Of a DNA stretch of 64,000 bases, positions 1 through 9,738 are shown in pieces (position 1 is the first letter of the stretch; each line of letters opens with the position of its first letter). The position numbers were made by a program, and so were the translations under genes. The stretch is from Sulfurimonas sp. (GTDB lineage Bacteria; Campylobacterota; Campylobacteria; Campylobacterales; Sulfurimonadaceae), in contig JAUZSC010000031.1 of assembly GCA_030949825.1 (NCBI GenBank), positions 1 to 64,000 of the forward strand, given 5' to 3'. The notes under the pieces were generated by a model that was not told where the DNA came from, searched no databases, and saw only the letters and a list, made by a program, of their open reading frames with translations.

Positions 1-118
1 CCCCACCCACCACCCTCTCACTCTCCTCACATCTCCTCCCTCACTCACTCCCCCCCCACCCACCCTCCCTCATTAACACTCCCCCTCCACCCCCCCCTCC
101 CCCACCCTCCCCCCTCTG
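1..118. other. Cytosine-rich low-complexity contig end
   Basis: This stretch is almost entirely C with scattered A and T and hardly any G, and it changes abruptly into ordinary AT-rich sequence near 119. It carries no supported reading frame and resembles nothing else in the window. It is most likely a low-quality read end left at the end of an assembled contig. A genuine C-tract repeat is possible but unlikely in this AT-rich genome. Confidence 0.75.
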
Positions 119-133
119 GAATATGTTAAGCAA

Positions 134-513
134 TCACTTTTCTATCTGCTCTTTAAGATTAGGTGCTTTTTCTTTAGGCATATCAACTAAACAAAGATTA
201 ACTCCTCTTACTTTTGCATTCATTGCAAAGTTTTGCATAAAAATATCTATCGCATTGCCTTTTTTGTCTACGTCTTGGAGTATGAGCTTTAAAACATTAT
301 TGTTAATAGAGCGGTTAATGTTCTTTTGTGAGAGGTAAGAAACAAATTGTTTAGCTTTAGGCTTAATATACCTCACATAATAAGAAAGCTCTTGTCTGCT
401 CGCACAAATTTATCATCATGTTCTCTACCAAATTCTTAACTAAGCTATTGACTATCACGTCTAAGCCATCAAAGGCATTCTGCTGCAAACTGCCATCTTT
501 GTAAATATTCCAT
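134..513 (-). CDS. Phage portal-like protein, N-terminal fragment, frameshifted
   Basis: Read leftwards from about 513, three overlapping frames join into one protein-like sequence of about 120 residues that runs into the cytosine-rich contig end. The longest intact piece (376-134) contains VRYIKPKAKQFVSYL, QDVDKKGNAIDIF and VNLCLVDMPK, which resembles portal proteins of the DUF4055/SPP1 gp6 type, where a Y-x-N/K-P segment precedes a D-x-x-G stretch and a LVD-Y/M-P motif. Homology is recalled, not searched. It is divergent from the scaffold and capsid genes, which is unusual for a portal and may reflect an inversion or a chimeric read end. The start is uncertain. Confidence 0.4.
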
Positions 514-561
514 ATTTATAAACCTTATGAATGTTTTTTTTATTATTTACTCATTTTTTGC

Positions 562-1239
562 ATGGAAATCGTTGAAATCTCGCAAAAAGTAGCGCTAAAG
601 GGCTCGCAATTTGATAGCTGGAGGCTTGAAATGTTTAAAAACTAAGTGAACTGCAAGAGGCAGGGAAAATATCGCAAGAGGTGGCAACGGAGATAGATAA
701 TGAAATCTCAGTAAGCCTAAAAGAGAAAACGATGAAAATGCCAAAACAAAGACTTGAGTTAAAAGAAGTTAAAGGTGTTTTAGAAGTTGCTTTGAAATCA
801 AAAGAAGAACATGAAGCAGAAATAGCGAATTACGACACGCAGATTAAAAAGCTAAAGAAGATGGGAGAAATGAAGTTGTTAAAGAGTTAGAGACTCTTAA
901 AGAATCTTCTACTCAGACGCAAGCAAGAATCGAAGCGATTAAGAGAGTGAAAATGAATCACTTAAAATCCCGATGCAGTTATTAGTAATGAGGTTGAGGC
1001 AGTTTGATGTGATTGACAATGAGCTCGTTAGTAGTTTTGCAAGAAATAACATTAAGCTAGATGGTGAAAAATTTACTTACAAAGACGGAGACAATTCTCT
1101 AACTATTGCAGATGGATCTCTAGCTAAGTTTTTTGAAGTCAAGCCTCATCTACTCAAAGCCAAAGGAAACGATGGTGAGGGTAGTGGAGCAGGTGGGAGT
1201 GGGAATAGTGGTGGTAATAACCAAGACTTTATTCCTTAA
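562..1239 (+). CDS. Phage scaffold-like protein upstream of capsid, frameshifted
   Basis: Frames starting at ATG 562 and ending at the TAA near 1237 join, with about four indels, into a protein of about 225 residues. The first two thirds are rich in E, K and Q with heptad-like spacing (for example KSKEEHEAEIANYDTQIKKL), as expected for a coiled-coil scaffold. The C-terminal part is a small folded segment followed by a Gly/Ser/Asn-rich tail (GEGSGAGGSGNSGGNN). Position directly before the major capsid gene and this composition match phage minor structural/scaffold proteins that organise capsid assembly and are then removed. The specific family is not recognised. Confidence 0.6.
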
Positions 1240-1269
1240 AAGATAAAAAGAAAATAAAAAGGTAAGAAA

Positions 1270-2302
1270 ATGGCAACAATTCAAGATGTAATCCAAAACA
1301 ATAATTGGAAATCAGTAAGCTTTTGAGAAATCTACAGAGGTAGATAGACTTATAAACTCAGGAATAGTAACAGGTGCAAGCGAAGGTGCAAAAAACTTCT
1401 TAGATGCACTTGATTATGATAATGTTCAATCTACTTTAACCGTTGGAGTTGTAGACAGCACATGGGTTGAACAAAACTTTGGTGATGCCAGCGATATGGT
1501 TGTATCTGCTATTGAGCCTTTATTTGATGAAGCAATTGTAAAGACATTCTATGGCAATCAATGGTGGGCTGTTAGAACGATTCAAAGAATTACTTAATGC
1601 TACAAAGCCTAATGAGCTAGTACTTAACAAAGGGTGGGTATGTTTTGGGCTACGCAATGGAATAGAATTATATCGGCAACGATTAGTGGGATGAGTGATA
1701 TTGCTGCAATTACAATCGGTGATGGCTTAGCTAACCTATCAAAGACCCTTATAACAAGTGCAAGAAAACTTAAAAAAGACATGGGTGTTGGAAAACTTGC
1801 AAATGCGTATATGAGCTCAACTACTCTTTTGATGTTATCGAGAAACAAGATGATGGAACAATCGCGAGTGAGATTATCACAGAGAAGTATGGTCAAGTAA
1901 CGGTAGTAGTCAATGGAATCACACAGGTTGTTCAATCTGATACACCTACTTATGTTTTTAAATAAGGTTACTCCTATCATTGTTGATGACACTATGACTG
2001 ATGGAATCATCTCTTTGGTAGAAGATGGTGCATTTGCATTTGGTCAGAAAAACATCAAAGACCCCCTCATAGTATGACAAATCAGCGAAGTCTGGTAATG
2101 GTGCAGGTAAAGAAGAGTATGGAACAAAAATCACTTTATATTATTCATCCAATTGGTTTAGCTTTAAAGGTGTTCTAGGTACTACATTCGCTTCAAAAAG
2201 TGGTTTATCTTTAGCAGAACTTCAAGGTGGTGGTCTTTACGAGTTAAAGTTGATGTGAAACTATCACCGATTACAAATCTTAAAGTGAAAATAGGAGTTT
2301 AG
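1270..2302 (+). CDS. Phage major capsid protein, frameshifted
   Basis: Starting MATIQDVIQ at 1270 and ending KIGV-stop at 2300-2302, the joined frames give about 344 residues, a normal major-capsid length. Landmarks are GASEGAKNFLDALDYDNVQ, a WVEQNFGDASDMV segment, and near the end YSSNWFSFKGVLGTT, which resembles the C-terminal strand region of phage coat proteins followed by a phage-typical ending. At least five indels interrupt the frame (for example near 1321, 1580, 1635, 1830, 2070). It follows the scaffold-like gene and precedes small head/tail genes. Function is inferred from position, length and partial resemblance. Confidence is good for a capsid and low for a precise family. Confidence 0.65.
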
Positions 2303-2303
2303 A

Positions 2304-2461
2304 ATGGCTAAGAAAAAGAAGAAATTCAAGAAGAAATTCCTGCACGATTAAATTATGCAGGAATCAAGCAAATAGGTTCCTTTTGGTACTCATCTGAGGA
2401 TAAGTATCAAAAGTCCTTTGGCACAACGAATGAGTGTGCAAAACATTTTAACGGAGAATAA
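2304..2461 (+). CDS. Small phage head-tail protein, frameshifted
   Basis: ATG 2304 follows the capsid stop by one base. Read with one indel near 2318 it gives about 52 residues: a Lys/Glu-rich start, then ARLNYAGIKQIGSFWYSSED and a C-terminal NECAKHFNGE. Reading stops at TAA 2459-2461, three bases before the next start. Short proteins of this type between capsid and tail tube are common in phage operons, but this one is not recognised. Confidence 0.4.
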
Positions 2462-2463
2462 CA

Positions 2464-3444
2464 ATGGCATTAATTGACACAACAAAAATAGTGTTTTATT
2501 TAAATATGGTGGTGTTCCAGTAGCATCTAATGTTGTAAACATTGAAAAAAGTTAGTATTTCGCCAGACATTAAGTCTGAGGACTACAAAAGAGCTTGACG
2601 GGCAACTAGGCAACACTAAGTCCTATATCGACCCTGAACATACAACTACTACTTTTGCAATCAAAAGCAGAAACTTAGAAGTAACGACAAATCGGGAGTT
2701 GCACCTGAAACTGCACCTGCAATTGATGATTTACTTAAAGCGAGTGGGCTTAGCGGTGTTGCTGGAATAAGTGACTACACATATACACCAAATCATGGAA
2801 CGCTAACGCCTGCACAGGTTATCGTTTACACAGATGGTAGAAAAGAGTAGCTGACGGAATCGTAAGTAACTTTAAACTAAGCGGTACGGTTGGCTCAGTT
2901 GCTATCGTAGAGTTTAATGCAAGCGGTTATACAGACATTGCAGATGTTGCAGAAGCGAGATCCTACTGTTACGCTTGATAATGAAGCCTTAATCATTGTG
3001 AATAAGATTTCTGCAGTCACAGAAGATGGAACAACTTTTAATCTTAAGTCTTTTGACTTTGATTTAAACAATGAGATTCAAGATATTTATGCAGTAGGTT
3101 TAGCTCAATACGAGAGAACAGACTTTGACCCTAAAATATCTTTAACGGGTTATAGAGACTCAGCAGATTCAGCATGGGCAGACTTAGCAAGTCAAGCATT
3201 AAAAACTATCGTGATTACATTGGGAACTGGAACTGGTAAAACAGTTACATTAACGATTGATTCTGCAAGACCACTTAGTAACAACGAAAGTGATGATAGC
3301 GGTAAATTGTCAATTACTAAGGACTTTAGATGTACAAAAGATGCCACAAGTTCGTCCCATTTTGAGTTGATGTGGTCACAAGCATTTAATCACGCTGGGT
3401 TTTTAGTAGTTCCCAGCACTTTAAAAACTACTAAAAATTACTAG
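2464..3444 (+). CDS. Phage tail tube-like protein, frameshifted
   Basis: Starts MALIDTTKI at 2464. Joining frames across indels near 2490, 2550, 2590, 2690, 2850 and 2955 gives about 325 residues. The 5' half contains SISPDIKSEDYKELDGQLGN and the segment SGVAPETAPAIDDLLKASGL, a pattern seen in phage tail tube proteins that describe a subunit with an insertion loop. The 3' half is intact from about 2950 to 3444, with LKSFDFDLNNEIQDIYAVG and repeated TLGTGTGKTVTLTIDSARPL beta-rich text. Position before the chaperone and tape measure supports the call. The true C-terminus may lie before the inverted repeats at 3394-3437. Confidence 0.6.
3394..3437 (+). promoter_or_regulatory. Two mutually exclusive inverted repeats at the tail tube gene end
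   Basis: GCTGGG (3394-3399) is complementary to CCCAGC (3412-3417), enclosing the 12 bases 3400-3411. Those same 12 bases, TTTTTAGTAGTT, are perfectly complementary to AACTACTAAAAA at 3426-3437. An RNA could therefore fold as a short GC hairpin or a longer 12-bp AT hairpin, but hardly both. Such alternatives are typical of terminator/attenuator structures between late phage genes. No activity can be shown from sequence. Confidence 0.4.
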
Positions 3445-3452
3445 GAAATATT

Positions 3453-3762
3453 ATGAAATTAAAATTAGATAGCAACAACAGAAAGTTTATAGAAATTAGC
3501 ATTGAATTAGATGATAAAGAATTAGAGCTAAAGTATTTTGAGAAAACACAAAACAAATTGATACGCTCAAAGAGTTAGCAAAAAATAAAGAAACAAAAAT
3601 GTATGTTTTGAAGAGTTAAACAAGAATCGGTTTTTACAAATCTAAAAGGAAGTAAGAAAGATATCGAATTGGTTTGTTAAGTTTTACGAAAATAATGGTA
3701 ATTTCTATGAATTCATAAATACGTGCGATGAAGAGCTGGGAAAGCTAAAGAAGAGAGACTAA
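3453..3762 (+). CDS. Tail assembly chaperone, short (G-like) product
   Basis: ATG 3453 begins MKLKLDSNNRKFIEISIELD. With indels near 3550-3660 it continues through a FYENNGNFYEFINTCDEELG-like segment to TAA 3760-3762, about 103 residues. Its place between tail tube and tape measure is that of the lambda gpG-type tail assembly chaperone, which coats the tape measure during tail building. Near its end it carries the heptamer G-GGA-AAG in the correct phase for -1 slippage (see the separate entry), which strongly supports the assignment. The family match is by position and recoding signal, not by sequence search. Confidence 0.6.
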
Positions 3763-3875
3763 GAAGTCTTTTAATTTGGTGCGAACAAAATGCAAAAGGA
3801 ACTGGTGAGTTAAGTTTATCAGTTGAAGAAAAAAGGGAAGTGAAAGAAAATGTTTTATCAAAGACTGTTTTATGA
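3738..3875 (+). CDS. -1 frameshift extension of tail assembly chaperone (GT-like)
   Basis: GGGAAAG lies at 3738-3744 with GGA and AAG as zero-frame codons, 15 bases before the zero-frame stop at 3760. Slipping back one base after AAG opens a frame that runs without interruption for 43 codons to TGA 3873-3875. It reads AKEERLRSLLIWCEQNAKGT and ends in ENVLSKTVL. G-GGA-AAG is the same heptamer that lambda uses to make gpG-T. The extension overlaps the next start at 3850. Because this prophage also has many indel errors, an accidental match cannot be excluded, but the phase, the clean extension and the gene position all agree. Confidence 0.6.
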   Translation, partial: GKAKEERLRSLLIWCEQNAKGTGELSLSVEEKREVKENVLSKTVL

Positions 3876-4080
3876 TGATGATGTTGAACTACATACGATT
3901 ACTCGTTTATTTCTTCAAATACCTTTTGAATACTCAGCTATGGGTGTTGTTGGGAAAAAATATGAAGCTATTAAAGACTTTTTGGAGTGGAATTATTTTG
4001 ATATTAAAGAATGGACCCCAGTTATTATACACATGGGCAATGTTTGGGTTAACTCAGAAAAAGACCAAATAACAATATGA
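3850..4080 (+). CDS. Small phage tail protein of unknown function
   Basis: An intact 76-codon frame starts at ATG 3850 (MFYQRLFYDDDVELHTI), inside the end of the chaperone extension, and stops at TGA 4078-4080, eleven bases before the tape measure start. A purine-rich AAGGGAAG lies about 10 bases upstream. The protein is acidic at the start and rich in aromatic residues (KDFLEWNYFDIKEWTP). Phage often encode a short protein between chaperone and tape measure. No family is recognised. Confidence 0.45.
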   Translation: MFYQRLFYDDDVELHTITRLFLQIPFEYSAMGVVGKKYEAIKDFLEWNYFDIKEWTPVIIHMGNVWVNSEKDQITI

Positions 4081-4090
4081 GGTTATCCCG

Positions 4091-6921
4091 ATGAATAACG
4101 ACACTCAAAATAAGAATAAAAATTGATAGTGCGACGGGTGAATTAATCGTCACTAGAAAAGAGTTTGATAAGAAACTGGCACTTCTGTTAAAAAAGTCGA
4201 TAAAGATGCCACAAACTATTCAAAAAGACTTATGCAGATAGGTCAGGCTGCGGCTGCCATCTATGTAGTTAATAAAGCATTTGAGGTCTTAAGCAATACC
4301 GCACGTAGTTTTGTAAGGACAGCAGCAAGTTTTGAAAAGTTTAATGCAACTTTAAAAACAATAGAAGGAAGTGCATATAAAGCAGAACAATCTATGAAAT
4401 GGATTGAAGATTTTGCTTCTGTAACACCTTTTAACATTGAAAAAGTTACATCAAGTTTTATCAGTCTTAGAGCCTATGGACTAGACCCCACAGAAGGACT
4501 ACTACGAACACTAGGCGATACTGGTGCAGCAATGGTAAAGATATTCAACAAGCAGTAGAAGCAATGGCTGATGCAGTAGTTGGGGAAAACGGAAAGACTT
4601 AAAGAATTTGGTATTAGAGCTTCTGTTATGGGCGATGAAATTAAATACCTCATGGACGAGTGCCAGTGGAGAATGAGACAAAACAATTGCTGCAAATAAC
4701 AGCGCAATAATAGAAAGCACTTTGTCTTCAATCTTTAACCCAAATATGAAGGTGCGATGGAAGCTCAGTCTAAAACATGGAATGGGCTTATTCTCAAACA
4801 TATGCAAGACAATTGGACTATCTTTCAAAAAAACCTGATGGATAGCGGTGTCTTCGATTATTTAAAAGCAATGGTTACAGTTGTTGGTGAATACGAGGAG
4901 TGAAGCCTTTAGCAATACGCTTGAATCTAGCTCTATATTCTCCTTATACGCAATAGATTCGATAAAAGGCATTGTTCAAAGTATGGGAAGTGCATACGAT
5001 AGCATTGAAACATTAGGGGACTACTTTTCTGTAGTTGGTGGTTTAGGCAAAGTTGCTTTTGGTGGACTTTGGAACAGCTTTTAATGCAGTGTTTGGAGCA
5101 ATTGCTTTGAAACATTTGAATTTGTGATGGACTCTATAAATAAAAGGTTTTGAAATTGTAATAAACGGAATTTTAGGAGGAGTAAACCTAGCCATAAAAG
5201 GGGTAAATGCTCTTGGTGGGAACATGCAAGAGTTGTCATACCTAGATCTAGGAAATGTAGATATTGGTGGAAACTACTTAGTGGAAGCTACGAGAAAAAG
5301 TGCAGAATTTACATCAGATGCTGCAACTGAATTAGGTAAATCTTGGGATAATGTACTCGATACTGGACATGGTGCTAGATTTTACAGATAAATTATTAGC
5401 TGACATTGACAAAGCATATGAAAAAAAAAAATAAAAAATACTCCAACCATTGAAGCAATAAAATCTGACTTTGGAGATATTGTAAAAACCTGATTTAGAA
5501 CCAACTGTGGAAGAATTAAAAGACTTCGTTTCAAATATTGAGACAAATATAGATGAAACTACACAAGCAATAGAAAATCTAAATGGAAACCCTCTTTTCA
5601 GACCCAGGTAATTACGCCGATACATATACAATAGTAGGCGATGTTAACGACAGCTTTTAATGATTTTAAACGATACGACCATCGAAACAGTAAATGCAAT
5701 AGAAGAAGTTTCACAAGCTTTAGAAATTTTTGTGTTTAAGTTTGAAGACACATTTCCTTAAATAGTATTAATAACAATATTTCATCGCTAAATTCTATTG
5801 GGAAATCCATCTCTCATTTAATAGCTTATCTTATGAGGATGCTTTATTTAATGCTATCTCAAAACGTGATGATTTGATAAGTAACTCCTCTTGATGTAAA
5901 ATATAGGTTCTCAATACACATGATGCCTACAATACTTTCATAGATTCGGCAAGTAATTACCTGGGGGATTCGTCAAACTTTTCTTCTTCTTCTGACTATG
6001 CCTTCGCACATGCTATCCGTTGGTTCACAAGCTAGTATATTTGAAAATACAGCGATACAGACAGTAGATGTACTCGAGTCAATGAATGTATTTTTAGGCT
6101 CTATCAATCAAGCCTTTTCTGATGGAATTTTGAGTGATGAAGAAAAAAAATCTGTTATATCGGGGAGTAGCAACAGAGGTTAATGACAAAAATGCAGAAT
6201 TAACTCTAGGGTCAAATGGTTTAAGTTCTGATTGCAAAGTTAATGGGTCCGGGTAGCGAAGGGATTAGTCTTACTAGTATAGCAAGCGGAATGAATGACT
6301 TAAGTGTTCTTACAAATCTTGATGAAAGAGATCTATCAAATATTGATGTCTTTACTCAAGGTACTGTTTCAGCAATTGTCGGGCTTAATGATGCGATTAA
6401 TAATCTACCAGCACCTATTGTAAATGTTGTTGCGGATAGGACCACTACAACAACAATTGTAGCTGCGCCTATTGTAGAAACCAAGGCAGATAGGTTAAAT
6501 AATAGTATTAAATAGACTGTCCACATTAACGCCATCGGAGCTCTGGCTTCTGTCTTTACAGTGCTAATGACTGCTGAAATAGATTCCCTAATGCACCGAT
6601 AAGAAGTGGTAATTATGCACAAGGTGGATTCACTGGAAATGTGAATAGGTCAGTAGATAGTAGTGGCTTCAAACAAAGCGGGAATAGTTCACGAAGATGA
6701 ATGGGTCGCACCTAAATGGATGATAGATAAAAACCCTTCATTGTTTAACGCTCTTGAAATGCACAAAGACTCGGGAAAATCATCAGTTTCAAATTCAGCA
6801 CCAAGCGCTTCTTCATCAACTCGAAGCCTCACAAAAATCAGATGTGCCTATATGTTTAATCATGCAAGATGAATTAAAGCAAATGAACTTCCTACTAAGA
6901 CAGCTTACAGGATGGTGGTAA
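4091..6921 (+). CDS. Phage tail tape measure protein, heavily frameshifted
   Basis: At about 2.8 kb this is the longest gene of the prophage, as expected for the protein that sets tail length and passes DNA through the host envelope. After a short start (IKIDSATGELIVTRKEFDKK), residues around 45-190 show the tape-measure N-terminal domain signature: AAAAIYVVNKAFEVLSNTA, FEKFNATLKTIEGS, FASVTPFNIEKVTSSFISLR and YGLDPTEGLLRTLGDTGAAM. The middle (about 4880-5230) is hydrophobic and Gly-rich, the remainder is low-complexity helical and Ser/Asn-rich. It ends RQLTGWW at TAA 6919-6921. More than a dozen indels break the frame. Confidence 0.75.
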
Positions 6922-6945
6922 TGCTATGAAAATTAAGGCAATATA

Positions 6946-7870
6946 ATGAAAATACTCCAAAACAAGATAATAGGGGTACGTAAGCAACTCAATCTCCACA
7001 GAGAGTGAATCGCTATGGACTTCTGGGGCTGTATTTAACCATGGGGATGAGTCAAGAGATGCGCATTTCATTTACAAATACGCTGGAACTAATGCAACAA
7101 ACACAACAGATGTGCACCCTCGCTTGATTACCGTAAAAACTTCCAGATGCAAGAGTATGGCTACTAAAATACGACCTACTAATTACTTCGCAATGCTAGA
7201 TAACGAAACACAAACGCAAACAGAGAACGCCGAGTCAATCGTAATTACAATCGACACCTCAAATTTTGATACCTTATCTCTTCTTGGATTATTTGCAACA
7301 GATATTGAAATTACATTAACAGATAACACTTCTAGCCAAGTAGTTTATACAAAAACTATCGAAACTTATCGATACAAAAGCAATCATTGACTTTCTGCAC
7401 GTATGCTTTTAATGAAAACCACTATTGCCATCAATTCTACATAGATGATATTCCATTATACACATAAATGGAACTCTCTATTACAATTAATAATGCTCGA
7501 GATATAGCAAAGTGCGGTCGGTTAGTCGGGGAAGAACATCACTATATCGGAGATGCCAGGATACGGAATAAACCCTTGGTCAAGAATCATACTCTACTAA
7601 AGATACCGATGTGTTTGGAAACACGACTTTAGTGCATTCAAACAGCTTTAAACCTAGATATTATGAAGTGAATGTTCAAACAAGTGGTGTCCAAATAAAG
7701 TAAGAAGAAGATTTAAAGAGTTGGACTTAGCTTGTGATTTGTTCATCATGGATGAAAGTACTGACTCAACTTTAGAAAATCTACTTAACCTTTTGGATAC
7801 TACCAGAGCTTCAGTATTTTAATATCACAAATGCAGTGTTGGGCACAGCCTTTACCAAATCAAAGGAATT
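6946..7870 (+). CDS. Phage tail/baseplate protein, frameshifted
   Basis: ATG 6946 (MKILQNKI) opens a gene that must be read across about eight indels. Recognisable segments are TESESLWTSGAVFNHGDESR, an intact central block VIDTSNFDTLSLLGLFATD preceded by NAESIVITI, and later FKELDLACDLFIMDESTDST. The layout (N-terminal galactose-binding-like text, then a D-F-G-N-T-T-L-V segment near 7610) resembles phage tail-tip/baseplate proteins situated just before tail fibres. The end is uncertain because the frame is lost close to the next start at 7876. Confidence 0.45.
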
Positions 7871-7875
7871 TTATA

Positions 7876-9427
7876 ATGCCAACAGTTATTGGACCAGTTT
7901 ACAAAAACACCATCGAGACAAACCCCAAAGTGACATTCAGTCAAGATATGAAATAGATTATCAGAAGAAAACTCTTACCTAGATGAATACTCAGGCTAGT
8001 GAAAACAACACCTTAGCTATCAAGTAAGGCTGATGCACAAACAACGATAGACAAAGCACTAGAAGCTTCTACTTCTGCTCGCCAAAAGTGGGTCAGCAAA
8101 CTTAAGGGGAACTGGCTGCAAGCATGTCAAGCACGGTAGGACAAAGCACGTATCTTAGTGGTAACTTCTATGTATGGGGGTGTTCCACATGACAAATCAA
8201 GACCCATCATCCACTACAGGTTATTGGATAATAAATGTCCCTTTAGGGGCTCAGTTGGAAACATAAACAATCCTCTATTAGACTTGCCACTCACAAAATG
8301 ACTTGTCTATGAAAGCTGGTGTTGGAAGTGTTAGTTTTAGTAGAGCTACTACAGCTACTTACACATAGATATGGTGGTACTTAAATATAGTGCTATAGAT
8401 GAACCTAGATTTGAGAAAGATGGGCTGTTGATTGAGGGCGCTAGTACTGAATGAATGATTGCAAACAAGCATACCCTCAAACTATACACTGAATAGAACC
8501 ACTCTACTCAACAGATACAACAATCCGTCCCCTGATGGGGGACTACGCTGGCTGGTTTATTTACTGCAGATGGCACAATAGGTGAAACATTATTGTGTAC
8601 TGCGCTGGTGTAGCGACAGCAGGTACTTATACAGCTAGTGTGCTAGGCTAAGTATAAAGATAGTGATGTTATCTGGTTTGAGAGTATAAGTGGCACTGGT
8701 GGTGATGGAGCAGTAACAATGCACCCTTGCTTTCACGTTCTCTACTAAAACTATAACAACAGGAGAAGTTAAAGAATTGGCTAATGGTTGGTTCTTACTA
8801 TCAGTTCCAATTACTTACACTAATCCAAACATCTATATTTAGTAGAGTGTACTCTTTTATAAGTAATATAATTGCTACTACTATCATCAGTTTATGTGGA
8901 TATGTTTCAATTAGAGCAACTACCATTTGCTTCATCCCATATACCTACGACTACTACTGCTGTTACTCGGAGTGCTGATGCTTGTAATGTTACTTATAAT
9001 GGCAATGCACCTTTACAAACTGCAAGCATTACCATCTTATGTGATTTTTGATATGTTTGGTCAAACTGCAGCTGTTAATAGTGAGCTGTGGTGACATAAG
9101 GGGTCTCCTAAATACTTTAGCACAACTGGGAAGTACTACTTCTGTGCATGGATATTATGGGAGTTCATTTATTTCTCAAAATTGGGAAGCTAATGTGCCA
9201 ATAAGGCATAGTGTGTTAAGTTCTTGATGGGACAAATCTCATTTAACTCAAAAAGATGGTGTTGAAGCAGCTTCTAAAGTAGTAACAGCTAACCAACTGG
9301 AACGCCAGTTTACACAGGAATAGGTGGAACATGGTGACGGCTTATATAATATGTAACGGACACATAAAAACCTTCAGAATTCCACAGCGACAAAGCACTC
9401 TACCTCTACAGAAATAGGATTAGCATA
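7876..9427 (+). CDS. Phage tail fibre/receptor-binding protein, frameshifted
   Basis: Starts MPTVIGPVYKNTIETNPKVT at 7876 with AAGGAA upstream. About 8330-8450 encodes SFSRATTATY, then DRYGVLKYSAIDEPRFEKDG and LLIEGAST, a sequence typical of phage tail fibres and spikes that carry a concanavalin-like carbohydrate-binding domain. The remaining 3' part (to about 9420) is Ser/Thr-rich and broken by many indels, some spaced under 60 bases. This gene would define host receptor specificity. The stop cannot be placed exactly; the following gene begins at 9428. Confidence 0.65.
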
Positions 9428-9738
9428 ATGATATACGATTTAATAGATAAAATACACAAACCAACAGGAAATACACTACTTATTGACTCAGAAGGATTTG
9501 AGTATAACGAGATGGTAGCATTAACGGGCTATCACGTAAACATACTACCACCTTTAAATGATACAACTGATAAAGATGGTAATGTTATAGTTAATCCATT
9601 AAAAGCCTTTGTAGTAGAGGTTATAACCCTAGTAGAACATTTGGTGGTAGAGATGATGTAATATGTCTGAAGTTCAACTCACGAGCTGAATGGTTAACTT
9701 TAGGAATTGAAGTAATAGAGGAGAATACAAATGGCTAA
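9428..9738 (+). CDS. Small phage tail protein between two fibre genes, frameshifted
   Basis: The frame begins MIYDLIDKIHKPTGNTLLID at 9428 and reads cleanly to about 9625. With one indel there it continues through DDVICLKFNSRAEWLTLGIE to the stop at 9736-9738, overlapping the next ATG (9731) by eight bases. This gives about 102 residues. The protein has no signal or membrane segment. Its place between two fibre genes suggests a fibre assembly or connector role, but the family is not recognised. Confidence 0.5.

Noticed and set aside
123..338. Plus-strand reading frame at the left edge
   Set aside because: It is the antisense shadow of the portal-like fragment and has no ribosome-binding site or recognisable sequence.
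1624..2010. Minus-strand 128-codon frame inside the capsid gene
   Set aside because: It is antisense to well-formed capsid coding text and reads as hydrophobic low-information sequence.
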